DNA from: Mycobacterium sp. 852013-51886_SCH5428379
Lineage (GTDB): Bacteria > Actinomycetota > Actinomycetes > Mycobacteriales > Mycobacteriaceae
Length of the DNA stretch: 63,948 bases
Reading direction: 5' to 3'
Assembly (NCBI RefSeq): GCF_001665575.1
Contig: NZ_LZSU01000005.1
Location: forward strand, 1 to 63,948
How positions within the stretch are numbered: the stretch's first letter is position 1; every line of letters begins with the position of its first letter. Under the pieces are notes generated by a model that was given only the letters and a program-made list of their open reading frames with translations, was not told the DNA's origin and did not search any database. The position numbers and the translations under genes are program-made. Below, piece by piece: positions 53,526 through 62,099 of this stretch.

Positions 53526-53558
53526 CCCGTCGCGGCGTTTGTCCGGCGGGTGTGCGGG

Positions 53559-53572
53559 CACCCCAAGGGGTG
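53559..53572. promoter_or_regulatory. Palindrome upstream of Rv2629-like gene
   Basis: CACCCC-AA-GGGGTG (53559-53572) is a perfect six-base dyad with a two-base centre, located 31 bases before the ATG at 53603. It could be an operator or an RNA hairpin. It does not match the DosR dormancy box, which would be expected if the gene behaved like M. tuberculosis Rv2629. Low confidence. Confidence 0.3.
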
Positions 53573-53602
53573 TCCACGCAACAGTCGAAGACGGGAAACT
53601 CC

Positions 53603-54703
53603 ATGCAATCCGAACGCTTCCGTACGCTCGCGGAGTCGAAAGGGCCGTTCGCCTCGGTCTACTTCGACGATTCGCACGACACCGAGGACGCGGCGGCGCA
53701 GCGGGACCTGAAGTGGCGGGCCATCCGCGACGAGCTCGACGGTCAGGGCGCGACAACCGAGGTGATCGAGACCCTGGAGCGCGTCATCACCCGCACCGTC
53801 CCCGCGGTCGGACGCAGCGGCCGCGGCATCGTCGCCGGCCCGGACGGCGTCCTGCTCAACGAACACCTGATCCGCCCCATCGAGACGCCGGTGGTGCGGA
53901 TGTCCACACTGCCCTACCTGGTTCCGGTGGTCGAACACGGCGCGCAACACGCGACCTACGTGATCGTGTCGGTCGACCACGCCGGCGCCGACATCGAACT
54001 GCATCGCGACGACGCGGTGGTGTCGGACACGGTCGACGCCGGTGGGTATCCGATCCATAAGGCCAGCAGTGCCGAGACGCCCGGATACGGGGATCCGCAG
54101 CGTCGCACGATGGAGGCCGGACGGAAGAACCTGCGCGCAGTCGCCGACGAACTCGCGAAGCTGGTCGACGAGGCGTCTCCCGAGGTCATCTTCGTCGTCG
54201 GCGAGGTGCAGTCCCGGTCCGACCTGATGCCGACGCTCGTCGAGCGAGTCTCCGAACGCGTGGTGGAACTCGACCTCGGGGCTCGCAACAGCGGCATCGA
54301 CGAGGCGGACCTCCGACACGAGGTCGACCAGGAGTTCCTCCGCCACCGGCTGGCGGCGATCGACCATGCGGCCCAACAGTTCTCGCAGGCGATCGGTCAG
54401 GGGTCCGGGCTGGCCGCGGAAGGTCTGCACGGTGTCTGCGCGGCGCTGCGGGCGGGCGCGGTGGAGACGCTGATCATCGGCGACATCGGCGACGCGACCG
54501 TGGTCGCCGACGACGGACTCAGTGCCGTGGCGCCGAACGAGAACGTGCTGTCCGAACAGGGGGCCGCGGCGACGCAGACCCTGCGGGCCGACGAGGCGCT
54601 GCCGTTGTTCGCGATCCAGACCGGCGCGGCGCTGATCCGCACCGACGAGCGGATCAGCCCCGACGACGGCGTGGCGGCGGTGCTGCGGTACCCGCTGCCG
54701 TGA
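53603..54703 (+). CDS. Rv2629-like protein (bacterial eRF1-like, baeRF family)
   Basis: A 366-residue protein resembling M. tuberculosis Rv2629 across its length, with GPFASVYFDDSHDTEDA, YVIVSVDHAGADIELHRD, IFVVGEVQSRSDLMPTL, GSGLAAEGLHGVCAALRAGAVETLIIGD and a C-terminal GVAAVLRYPLP. The family is related to archaeo-eukaryotic release factor 1 and may act on ribosomes in stress. In M. tuberculosis the gene belongs to the dormancy regulon; here there is no clear DosR box upstream. The ATG at 53603 is the conserved start. It is convergent with a HAD phosphatase gene six bases away. Confidence 0.82.
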   Translation: MQSERFRTLAESKGPFASVYFDDSHDTEDAAAQRDLKWRAIRDELDGQGATTEVIETLERVITRTVPAVGRSGRGIVAGPDGVLLNEHLIRPIETPVVRMSTLPYLVPVVEHGAQHATYVIVSVDHAGADIELHRDDAVVSDTVDAGGYPIHKASSAETPGYGDPQRRTMEAGRKNLRAVADELAKLVDEASPEVIFVVGEVQSRSDLMPTLVERVSERVVELDLGARNSGIDEADLRHEVDQEFLRHRLAAIDHAAQQFSQAIGQGSGLAAEGLHGVCAALRAGAVETLIIGDIGDATVVADDGLSAVAPNENVLSEQGAAATQTLRADEALPLFAIQTGAALIRTDERISPDDGVAAVLRYPLP

Positions 54704-54709
54704 GCGAGG

Positions 54710-55384
54710 TCAGGTCAGCTTGGCGATCGCGCTGTCGTTGATGTGTGTGCGGAGGTCTTCGGCGTTCTCGTAGACCTCCGCCGCACCGGCCTCGGTGAGT
54801 TCGCCCCGGGAGTTCCCGCCGCTGAGCAGCCCGATCGATACGACGCCGGCGCGCTGACACGCCTCGATGTCCCACACCGCGTCCCCGACGAACACCGCGC
54901 GGTCGGCGTCCACCCCGGCCCGCTCGAGCGCAATCTGGACGATGTCCGGTTTGGGTTTCGCGGTCTCGACATCGCCGCCGGACGTCAGCGTGGACAGGAC
55001 GTCCTCACTGTCGAGCACCTCGCGCAGGACCTCGAGTTCGTCTTCGGGCGCGGAAGTGGCGAGCACCACCTGCAGGCCGCGTTGCTCGACTGTTTCGAGT
55101 AGCGCCCTGGCACCGGGCAGCAGTCGCAGCAACCCCTTGCTGTCCAGGTAGTAGCGCGAGTGCGCGTCGCTGAGCCGGCTGCGGGTTTCGTCGTCGGCGT
55201 CGGGCACCAGGGCGTCCTGCAGCGCGGATCCGTCCATCCCGATGCAGCGGTGGACGCGCCAGGATTCGACGGTCAGCCCCTCGTCGGCGAACGCCCGATG
55301 CCAGGCGTGGACGTGGAGGTAGTTCGAGTCGACCAGCGTGCCGTCGATGTCGAAGAGGACGGCCGGTGCGTTCTCCCCCGTCAC
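54710..55384 (-). CDS. HAD-superfamily hydrolase (phosphoglycolate phosphatase/beta-phosphoglucomutase-like)
   Basis: A 224-residue HAD hydrolase with a cap domain. Motif I is VLFDIDGTLVDSN, the cap has HAWHRAFADEGL, motif II is VVLATSAPED, the motif III Lys is in TAKPKPDI, and motif IV is VFVGDAVWDIEA. This is a general small-molecule sugar phosphatase or mutase type; the substrate is not inferable. It is followed two bases before its ATG by the stop of a collagen-like membrane protein gene on the same strand, so the two are likely co-transcribed. GTG at 55384. Confidence 0.85.
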   Translation of the reverse strand: MTGENAPAVLFDIDGTLVDSNYLHVHAWHRAFADEGLTVESWRVHRCIGMDGSALQDALVPDADDETRSRLSDAHSRYYLDSKGLLRLLPGARALLETVEQRGLQVVLATSAPEDELEVLREVLDSEDVLSTLTSGGDVETAKPKPDIVQIALERAGVDADRAVFVGDAVWDIEACQRAGVVSIGLLSGGNSRGELTEAGAAEVYENAEDLRTHINDSAIAKLT

Positions 55385-55386
55385 CG

Positions 55387-55971
55387 CTAGCGCTGCTCGT
55401 AGTTGGGCTGGCCGGGATGTGCCTGCTGGCCGGGTTGGCCCGGATATCCCTGGCCGCCGGGCTGACCGGGCGCTCCGGGCTGACCGGGCGCTCCGGGCTG
55501 ACCGGGCGCTCCGGGCTGACCGGGCAGGCCGTGTGCCCCCGGAGTGCCCGGGGCACCGTGGACGCCGTCGGCCTGGGGCGGCACCTCATCGACGCCTGCC
55601 GTTTTGGTACGCGGGTCCAGCTTGTCGGCATGGGCGCGGCGTGCGTCGAGTTCCTCGCGGGTGGAGTCGACCGCCTCGCGGTGGCCGGAGGCGACATCGC
55701 GCAGCCGCGCGGCCTCGGCCTGCTTGGCCTCCGCCTCGGCGGCCTTGGCCTCGGCCTCCGCGGCGGCGGCACGCGCCTTGGCGTCGGCCTGATCCGCCAC
55801 CACGGCCCGTTTCTCGACGCGCTGGTGTTGCTCATCGACTTCGGCGCGGATGCGGTCGGCCTCGACCCGGCGTCGCTGGTTGCGCTGTTTGAGTGCCAGC
55901 ATCACCACAGCGATGATCAGCAGGATCGCCACGACGGCGACGACGATCCAGACGACGGTGTTGGTAGCCAC
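55387..55971 (-). CDS. Membrane protein with coiled coil and collagen-like tail
   Basis: A 194-residue protein in three parts: one N-terminal membrane helix (VVWIVVAVVAILLIIAVVML), a charged Ala/Glu/Lys-rich helical stretch (about 40-120) predicted as coiled coil, and a C-terminal Gly-X-Y region of about 15 triplets rich in GAPGQP. AAGGAG five bases before GTG 55971 fixes the start. The collagen-like part is encoded by 18-base tandem repeats. Such Gly-X-Y tails may form triple helices, and the helix plus coiled coil could orient them at the membrane. It precedes the HAD gene by two bases. Confidence 0.75.
   Translation of the reverse strand: MATNTVVWIVVAVVAILLIIAVVMLALKQRNQRRRVEADRIRAEVDEQHQRVEKRAVVADQADAKARAAAAEAEAKAAEAEAKQAEAARLRDVASGHREAVDSTREELDARRAHADKLDPRTKTAGVDEVPPQADGVHGAPGTPGAHGLPGQPGAPGQPGAPGQPGAPGQPGGQGYPGQPGQQAHPGQPNYEQR
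55459..55526 (+). repeat. 18-base tandem repeat encoding Gly-X-Y triplets
   Basis: Three exact copies of an 18-base unit (55459-55476, 55477-55494, 55495-55512) are followed by a partial copy to about 55526. Each encodes two collagen triplets (GAPGQP type) on the minus strand. Exact copies indicate recent expansion, so tail length probably varies between strains. Confidence 0.92.
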
Positions 55972-56059
55972 GACGGCTCCTTCGGTTCGATCGGGCACGG
56001 TCAGGAATTGACGCTCCCGCTGCCGAAGCGGGTGCCCGTCGCCGGTCGCGGCTAAACGA

Positions 56060-57301
56060 TCAGAAGTACCCGCTGGCCGGGGGCGCGGCACCATTGACGA
56101 GGTAGTCGCCCGTGGCGTGCGCCTTGTAGGCCAGCGGACTGTGGCTGGCCACGGTGCGCGCATTGCGCCAGTGCCGGTCGAGGTTCCGTTTCCGGGCGGT
56201 GGCCGATGCACCCCCGGTATCGAACAGCCGCGCCGCCGCCGACAACGTCACCCGTTCGGCGACGAGCTGCGCCTTCGCGACCGTCACGGCAACGTCGGCC
56301 AGGGCGACGGGATCGTGCTGGCGTTCGGTGTCGACGAGCGCGTCGATCGCATCGGCGGCGTTGAGCACCAAGGCTTCTGCCGCCGCAGCGTCGGCGGCGA
56401 TCTCCCCCACCGCCTGCAGGACGAAGGGGTCCGTCCGGGCGCTGCCGGTGACCGAGTGGGCGGCCGGGCGGGCTGTGGTCCGCACGTAGGCGACGGCATC
56501 GTCGGCTACGGCGTGGGCGATACCCGCCGCCACGGCCGCGAGGTAGAGCTGCTGAAAAGCAGTCGAATGTCCCAGGTATCGACCGGTGGACGCCGTGGTG
56601 ATCTCCTCGGGGAACACCTCCACACCGCTGAACCGTGTACCGCCGCTGGCGGTCGTGCGCTGTCCGAATCCGTCCCAGTCGTCGTAGAGGTCCACGCCCG
56701 CCCGGTCGGTGGGGATCACCACCTGGACGTCCCTACCCTCGACGTCGACGGCCGACACCGCGACGACGTCGGCGAACAGCGTTCCGGTGGAGTAGAACTT
56801 GTGGCCGTTGAGCCGCAGCACACCACGCTCATCGGCCAGGACCGTGGTGTCCGCGCCCGAGGGCGCCGCACCGGCCGCGTCGGTCACCGCGTTACCGAAC
56901 ACCACACCGTCGTTCACGGCGGCGAACCAGCGGACCCGTTCGTGCTCGCCGGCGCGATTGGACAGCAGCCGTTCGCTGTAACCGTAGTGCGCCCGAAGCG
57001 CCTGAGCGACGTTCGAACTCCCCTGGCCGATCGCGATCACCACGGCGAGGACGTCGCGGGCGCGGCCGCCCGGGCCGCCGTAACGGATCGGCACCCGCAG
57101 GCTCAACAGCCCGGCGGCGCGCAACCGGCGCACCGCGTCGTGCTGGAGCACCCGGTTCCGCTCGGCCTCTGGGTCCTCGCGCCGCAGATCGGCGACGATT
57201 TCCGGAAGCCGGGCGAGTCGGTCGGCCACCGAACCCCCCAGCGGGCGTTCAACGTAACGCGGCCGCGGCGCCGTCAGGTGCAGTGTCGTACGGGCTGTCA
57301 T
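56060..57301 (-). CDS. SfnB/DszC-like flavin-dependent monooxygenase (acyl-CoA dehydrogenase fold)
   Basis: A 413-residue protein of the acyl-CoA dehydrogenase fold, in the branch typified by sulfur-acquisition SfnB and DszC, which use reduced flavin and oxygen rather than acyl-CoA. Diagnostic blocks are LRVPIRYGGPGG, RAHYGYSERLL, NGHKFYSTGTLFADV, YDDWDGFGQRTTASGG and GSARTDPF. The catalytic Glu of true acyl-CoA dehydrogenases is not evident. The ATG at 57301 lies 53 bases inside the preceding gene, an unusual overlap. It is the last gene of an operon with permease, glutamine-synthetase-like and LLM genes. A flavin reductase is not nearby. Confidence 0.85.
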   Translation of the reverse strand: MTARTTLHLTAPRPRYVERPLGGSVADRLARLPEIVADLRREDPEAERNRVLQHDAVRRLRAAGLLSLRVPIRYGGPGGRARDVLAVVIAIGQGSSNVAQALRAHYGYSERLLSNRAGEHERVRWFAAVNDGVVFGNAVTDAAGAAPSGADTTVLADERGVLRLNGHKFYSTGTLFADVVAVSAVDVEGRDVQVVIPTDRAGVDLYDDWDGFGQRTTASGGTRFSGVEVFPEEITTASTGRYLGHSTAFQQLYLAAVAAGIAHAVADDAVAYVRTTARPAAHSVTGSARTDPFVLQAVGEIAADAAAAEALVLNAADAIDALVDTERQHDPVALADVAVTVAKAQLVAERVTLSAAARLFDTGGASATARKRNLDRHWRNARTVASHSPLAYKAHATGDYLVNGAAPPASGYF

Positions 57302-58352
57302 GCGGGATCGTCCCCTGTCCGGAAGAGTGCGGATTGGTCGTGAAGTGCGGAATGACGTTGCGCGCGAAGCGTTCCAACTCCGCGTCGAGCGGTTGGAACT
57401 GCAGCATGAACAGATCGACACCGGCGCGGTGGAAGGCCTCGATGCGCTCGATCACCTGTTCGTGGCTACCGACGAGTCCGGCGAGCGTTCCGCCGTTCGA
57501 CCCCACCCTGCGGACGCCGGAGAGCACCTTGTACATCTGGGTCGCGGGATCGGCGCCCGAGGCGATCTCCGGGCGTTGTTCGGCGTCGACCAGCTGCTGC
57601 AGATGGTCGAGTTCTGCGATCGCTTCCGCTTCGGTGTCGCGGGTGATGACGAAGGCGGAGAGCCCGAACCGCAGTGGACTCTTCAGCCGGGGCCGGGACC
57701 GCAGATCCCCGATCAACTCCACGGTCTGGTTCAGGGGCCTGCCGTTGACGAAGAAGACATCGGCGGACCGGGCGGCCAGGGCGCGGGCCGGTTCGGACTC
57801 TCCCCCGAAATACACCGTCGGCCGCGGTGTCGGGGTGGGGTGGATCAGCGCGGGGTGGCCGCCCCGACCGGCGATGTCGACCCGCTGGCCGTCCCACAGA
57901 GCGAGTACCGCCTCGAGCCAGTCCCCGGTGTAGCGGTAGCGGTCGTCATGGTCGGGTACCGCAACTCCCAACGCTTCCAGTTCCGGCAGAAACCAGCCGC
58001 TGACGACATTCACCGCCAGCCTGCCGCCGGATATGGCGCCGACGTTGGTGCTGAACTTCGCGAACAACAGCGGATTCATCAGCAGCGGTTTGATCGCCCC
58101 GATCAGCTCGATCCGCTCGGTCGCCTCCGCGAGCGCGGCGAGGGTGGACCATGCCTCCAACACGTCGTCGGCGGTGTTGCTCGGATGGATGACGTGCTGG
58201 GCGACCAGCGTCGCGTCATAGCCCAGGCGCTCTGCGCGGCGCAGCAGGTCCCGGGTGCGGAGATAACCGGCGTCGGGAGGATCGTGCGGGTGGTTGCGGG
58301 CGCCGTGGTTGCCGTACACGGGTGCCCACACCCCGAATCGCGGTGTGCTCAC
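57249..58352 (-). CDS. SfnG-like LLM-class flavin monooxygenase
   Basis: A 367-residue luciferase-like monooxygenase of the SfnG (dimethyl sulfone monooxygenase) and alkanesulfonate type. Features are RFGVWAPVYGNHG at the N terminus, NPLLFAKFSTNVGAISGGRLAVNVVSGWF, HDDRYRYTGDWLEAVLALWDG, VYFGGESEPARALAA and ADVFFVNG. Members use FMNH2 and O2 to cleave C-S bonds of sulfones or sulfonates. The ATG at 58352 overlaps the glutamine-synthetase-like stop by four bases. Sulfur substrate is inferred from family resemblance, not proven; nitrilotriacetate-like substrates are an alternative. Confidence 0.85.
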   Translation of the reverse strand: MSTPRFGVWAPVYGNHGARNHPHDPPDAGYLRTRDLLRRAERLGYDATLVAQHVIHPSNTADDVLEAWSTLAALAEATERIELIGAIKPLLMNPLLFAKFSTNVGAISGGRLAVNVVSGWFLPELEALGVAVPDHDDRYRYTGDWLEAVLALWDGQRVDIAGRGGHPALIHPTPTPRPTVYFGGESEPARALAARSADVFFVNGRPLNQTVELIGDLRSRPRLKSPLRFGLSAFVITRDTEAEAIAELDHLQQLVDAEQRPEIASGADPATQMYKVLSGVRRVGSNGGTLAGLVGSHEQVIERIEAFHRAGVDLFMLQFQPLDAELERFARNVIPHFTTNPHSSGQGTIPHDSPYDTAPDGAAAALR

Positions 58353-59695
58353 GAGGCCGTCAGATAGCGTCGGCGTTCCCAGTCACTGACATGCCGGGAG
58401 TACCCGTGCCACTCGCTGCGTGCGATGGCGAGGAAGTCCGACACCGACGCCTCTCCGAGGATGTCGGCGATGGTGTCGTCCTGCGCGGCCAGATCGATTG
58501 CCAGACTCAGGGTTTCGGGTAGCGGTGCGCCGTCGGAGTAGAGGTTGCCGTGCCCGCGGACCGGCGGCGGGTGGCCGGCGTCCAATCCGGCCACGATCGC
58601 GGCCAGGGTGGCGGCGATGAGCCAGTACGGGTTGGCGTCCGAGGCGCCGGTGCGCAGTTCGATGCGGGTGGCGGACGGATCGTCGTCGATCAGCGAACGG
58701 ACGGCGGCACTGCGGTTGTCGCGGCTCCAGGTCACGGTGGTGGGGGCGAAGGAGTCGGGTTCGAAGCGCCGGTAGGCGTTGACCGAGTGGGCACCGAAGA
58801 CCGTGATCGAAGGAAGGTGATCGAGCAGTCCCGCGATGGCCTGCAGCGCGATCGGGTTCTCGGCGCCGTCGACGGCCGCGAAGGCGGGCCGATCGTCCTG
58901 CCACAGTGACACGTGCAGGTGCTGGGAGCTGCCCGAGTGCTCGGCGAACGGTTTGGGCATGAACGATGCGATCTTGCCGTGCCTGCGGGCCACCTCCTTG
59001 GCCGCGTACTTGAGCCGGGCGGCGTCGTCAGCGGCAGCGAGCGCCTCGGTGTACACGAGATTCGTCTCGACCTGTCCGGGACCGTATTCGGTCTGCACAC
59101 CCTCCAGACGCACGAAGGTGCCGAGGGTTTCGCGCAGGTCGGTCAGTAGCGGATCGAGGGCGTTGGCATTCTCCAGCGAATAGGCGTGGATGTCGTGCTG
59201 GAACGGGGAGCCGTCGGGTTCGAGCAGGTAGAACTCGAATTCCACACCGACCCTGGCGGTATAGCCCAGACGTTGCAGCCGGGCCAGGACCCGCTTGAGC
59301 ACGGCACGCGGATCGAGCGCCGACGGTGTGCCGTCGTGTCCGAGGATGTCGGAGATGACGTGACCGGCACCCTTGCGCCACGGGATCGGCTGATGGGTCG
59401 ACAGGTCGGGCACCGCGTACACGTCGGGATATCCACCGCTCCAATTGGTGGATCGCAACGCGTCGACCACGGTGCCGTCGGCGTTCCAGCCCAGTGACGC
59501 CTCGCAGAACGCGAAACCCCGACCGTGGGCACGGTCCGAGAACACCTCGGCGGGAATCCGCTTCCCTTGGGCGTGGCCGAAGGGATCGCTCCACGCCACC
59601 TCCACCTCGGTGATCGTGCCGTCGGCCAGGCCGCGCAGCAGCTGCTCCCGCGCCGGTGCGACCGAATCCTCCGACGGGGCGAGGATCTGTGTCAT
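58349..59695 (-). CDS. Glutamine synthetase-like ligase (gamma-glutamyl amine synthetase type)
   Basis: A 448-residue member of the glutamine synthetase superfamily, of the class that joins glutamate to amines rather than ammonia (PuuA/IpuC-like). N-terminal VAWSDPFGHAQGKRIP, then metal ligands in VGVEFEFYLLEPDG, EYGPGQVETN, the His loop GSSQHLHVSLW, phosphate Arg in NAYRRFEPDSFAP, and TRIELRTGASDANPYWL. The adenylylation tyrosine segment of GlnA1 is absent. ATG at 59695 overlaps the permease stop by four bases. Placing such a ligase before two flavin monooxygenases suggests that an imported amine is glutamylated before oxidation. The amine is unknown. Confidence 0.87.
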   Translation of the reverse strand: MTQILAPSEDSVAPAREQLLRGLADGTITEVEVAWSDPFGHAQGKRIPAEVFSDRAHGRGFAFCEASLGWNADGTVVDALRSTNWSGGYPDVYAVPDLSTHQPIPWRKGAGHVISDILGHDGTPSALDPRAVLKRVLARLQRLGYTARVGVEFEFYLLEPDGSPFQHDIHAYSLENANALDPLLTDLRETLGTFVRLEGVQTEYGPGQVETNLVYTEALAAADDAARLKYAAKEVARRHGKIASFMPKPFAEHSGSSQHLHVSLWQDDRPAFAAVDGAENPIALQAIAGLLDHLPSITVFGAHSVNAYRRFEPDSFAPTTVTWSRDNRSAAVRSLIDDDPSATRIELRTGASDANPYWLIAATLAAIVAGLDAGHPPPVRGHGNLYSDGAPLPETLSLAIDLAAQDDTIADILGEASVSDFLAIARSEWHGYSRHVSDWERRRYLTAS

Positions 59696-61128
59696 GGCTG
59701 CACCGCCCCGGCCCGCTCGGACAACCGCGCACCGACCGCAGCGCCTGCGGCGAACGCCGCCACCAGCAGGCCGATGATCACCCCGGCCAGCACGCTCGAT
59801 CCGCCGACCAGATCGGAGAGGTTGGCCAGGATCAGAGTGAGAGAGCCCAGCAGCCCGGCCAATCCGAGTCCCGGGGCGATCCACACCCGCCAGACGGAAT
59901 ACTCCCGCCGATCGCGGGCGAAGAACGTCAGTACGGCAATGCTCGTGGCGATCATCAGGATGACGACTCCGACCGTGGTGGCCCCGGCGAACCAGGTGTA
60001 GAACTGCGCGGCCGGGTCCAGGCCGAACAGCACGGCGGCCAGCACACTTGCCGCGACCACACCCGAGATCCACAGCGACGCTTCGTGCGGTGAACCGTGG
60101 CGATCGTGCGGCCGGCTCAGTCGCCGCGGCAGCACATCGCGCTGCGCCAGCGCGAAGATGTAGCGCGAGGCCACGTTGTGGAACGCCAGGATGCAGGCGA
60201 AGAGGCTGGTGAAGTACAGCACCGTGATGACGTCCGCACCGATGACGCCAAGGTAACGAGAGGCGGTGTCGCCGAGGAACGTTCCCCCCGCCTCGGTGGC
60301 CTGTTGCACTACCCTGTCGTCCCCCCAGCCGGAGATCAGCGCCCAACTGGTGACGGTGTAGAAGACGCCGATGAGAATCAGCGCCGCGTAGGTGGCGCGC
60401 GGAATGGTGCGTTCCGGGTCGCGGGCCTCGTCTCGGAAGATCGCGGTCGCCTCGAAGCCGACGTAGCTGATGATCGCGAAGAGCAATCCGATGCCCACCG
60501 AACCCGACAGCACGGCGTCCGGGTTGACGATGCCGCTGGACAGGCCGCCGTCACCGCCTCTGGCGACGATCACCACGTCGAGCACGATCACGATGGCGAT
60601 CTCGGCGGTCAGCAGTACACCCAGCACTCGGCTGGACAGCTCGATGTTGCGGTAACCCAGGTACGTCGTGACCACAAAGGCGATGGCAGCGATCAGCCAC
60701 CACGGCACAGCAGGACCGCCGAACAGTTCGACCGCGACCGCCCCGGCGGGTCCGAGCAGGCCGTAGACGCCCGCCTCGAGGGCCACGTAGCTGACCACGG
60801 CGACGAACGCGATACCGATACCGGCCGGATTGCCCAGCGCGGCACGCACATACGAGAAGAACGCGCCGGCTTCGTCGACGAACGGCGTCATCGCGGTGAA
60901 ACCGATCGCGAACAGCAGGAGCACCACCGTGGAGACGATGAAGGTGGCCGGGAAGCCCGTACCGTTACCGGAGGCGATGCCGAGCGGCACCACACCGCCG
61001 ATCACGCCCAACGGTGCGGCCGCGGCCACCACCATGAACACGATGGAGGCGACGCCGAGAGAGCCGCTCAGCCGCCGAGCGGGCACCCCGGCGTCGAGCG
61101 GCTTTGCGGCCGAGATCGTTTCGGACAT
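59692..61128 (-). CDS. APC-superfamily amino acid/amine permease
   Basis: A 478-residue transporter with about 12 membrane helices, of the amino acid-polyamine-organocation superfamily. Characteristic regions are FMVVAAAAPLGVIGG in helix 1, FVDEAGAFFSYVRAALG, and the helix 6 motif SYVGFEATAIFRDEARDPERTIPRA. Such permeases import amino acids, amines or polyamines. It is the first gene of a four-gene operon with the glutamine-synthetase-like, LLM and SfnB-like genes, all coupled by overlaps. It is divergent from the NlpA-like gene across 154 bases, where no known operator was recognised. ATG at 61128. Confidence 0.87.
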   Translation of the reverse strand: MSETISAAKPLDAGVPARRLSGSLGVASIVFMVVAAAAPLGVIGGVVPLGIASGNGTGFPATFIVSTVVLLLFAIGFTAMTPFVDEAGAFFSYVRAALGNPAGIGIAFVAVVSYVALEAGVYGLLGPAGAVAVELFGGPAVPWWLIAAIAFVVTTYLGYRNIELSSRVLGVLLTAEIAIVIVLDVVIVARGGDGGLSSGIVNPDAVLSGSVGIGLLFAIISYVGFEATAIFRDEARDPERTIPRATYAALILIGVFYTVTSWALISGWGDDRVVQQATEAGGTFLGDTASRYLGVIGADVITVLYFTSLFACILAFHNVASRYIFALAQRDVLPRRLSRPHDRHGSPHEASLWISGVVAASVLAAVLFGLDPAAQFYTWFAGATTVGVVILMIATSIAVLTFFARDRREYSVWRVWIAPGLGLAGLLGSLTLILANLSDLVGGSSVLAGVIIGLLVAAFAAGAAVGARLSERAGAVQP

Positions 61129-61282
61129 GGGTACCGTCCCTCTGTGGTCGACGCGTGACAGATCGGATCGGACGTTAGGGAAGGCGGTTGGCCGCCACCA
61201 TATTCCGGGTCATGATGAGTGATAGGCCGTCACAATCGGACACATTCGCCGCCCCGACCCCGGATGGGTATGGTCGGCGGTC

Positions 61283-62035
61283 ATGAACAGCTCGGTACGC
61301 ACCATGAGAGCCAAGGGGAGGCAGCCGCTCCGGGTCGGTGCGACACCGGTGCCGCACGCGGAGATCCTCGATTCCGTGCGAACCGAGTTGGGCTATCAGG
61401 GTTTCGACCTGCGGATCGAGATATTCGACAGCTTCGACGAGCTCAACGAGCTGCTGGTGGCCGGACGACTGCACGCCAACTTCTTCCAGTACCTGCCGTT
61501 CCTCGACGAGTTCAACCGGCGCACCGGTTCCGAGCTGGTGCCCGTGGCGCCCGTACACATCGAACCCTTCGGGCTGTACTCGACCTGGATCCCGGACGTG
61601 GGGGCGATCCCCGACTACGCGGAGGTTGGGCTGCCATCCGACGCGGTGAACATCGACCGCGCGCTGATGATGCTCGACCGGCTGGGCCTGATCGGCCTGG
61701 CGACGGGACGCCGTGGGCCGGCCACTGTTTCCGACATCCGCGCCAATCCGCGCGACATGCTGTTCAAGGAGTTCTCGAGCTGGCAGTTGGCGGGCGTGCG
61801 TCGGGATGTCGACGTCGTGTTTCTGTTCGGGAACCAGGCCATGGAGTGGGGAGTGGACACTGCCGGCGCCCTGCACTGCGACCGCGCCGACCCGCGGTAC
61901 GCGGAGTACCTCGTGGCCCGTCCCGATACCTGCCAGAGCCCTGGCGTGACCGCACTCGCCGAGGCGCTGAATGCTGAGGCCACGCGAGAGTTCATCGCGA
62001 CCACCTACGCCGGCCAGGTGGTGGCCGCGTTCTGA
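61283..62035 (+). CDS. MetQ/NlpA-like binding protein lacking a signal peptide
   Basis: A 250-residue protein of the NlpA/MetQ family, substrate-binding components of methionine-type ABC importers. Family blocks are present: LRVGATPVPHAEILDSVR, NELLVAGRLHANFFQYLPFLDEFN, ELVPVAPVHIEPFGLYS, VGLPSDAVNIDRALMMLDRLGLI. Yet the N terminus (MNSSVRTMRAKGRQPLRVG) has no hydrophobic signal or lipobox cysteine, and no ABC permease or ATPase is adjacent. It may be cytosolic, acting as a ligand sensor or chaperone for the divergent operon. ATG at 61283 or 61304. A mis-set start is unlikely, since no upstream hydrophobic stretch is in frame. Confidence 0.83.
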   Translation: MNSSVRTMRAKGRQPLRVGATPVPHAEILDSVRTELGYQGFDLRIEIFDSFDELNELLVAGRLHANFFQYLPFLDEFNRRTGSELVPVAPVHIEPFGLYSTWIPDVGAIPDYAEVGLPSDAVNIDRALMMLDRLGLIGLATGRRGPATVSDIRANPRDMLFKEFSSWQLAGVRRDVDVVFLFGNQAMEWGVDTAGALHCDRADPRYAEYLVARPDTCQSPGVTALAEALNAEATREFIATTYAGQVVAAF

Positions 62036-62099
62036 CGGCTTCCGATCACGACGAGGCAAACCCTCGCAATCGGACGGGCCCGGCACTCACAGTGTCGTT

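Noticed and set aside
55459..55526. Regular short repeats considered as CRISPR
   Set aside because: They are tandem without spacers and lie in frame inside a collagen-like gene.
61249..61263. GTCAC-GACAC sequence in the permease/NlpA intergenic space resembling a GlnR site
   Set aside because: Half-site spacing differs from the known GlnR pattern by one base, and the conserved AAC half is absent.
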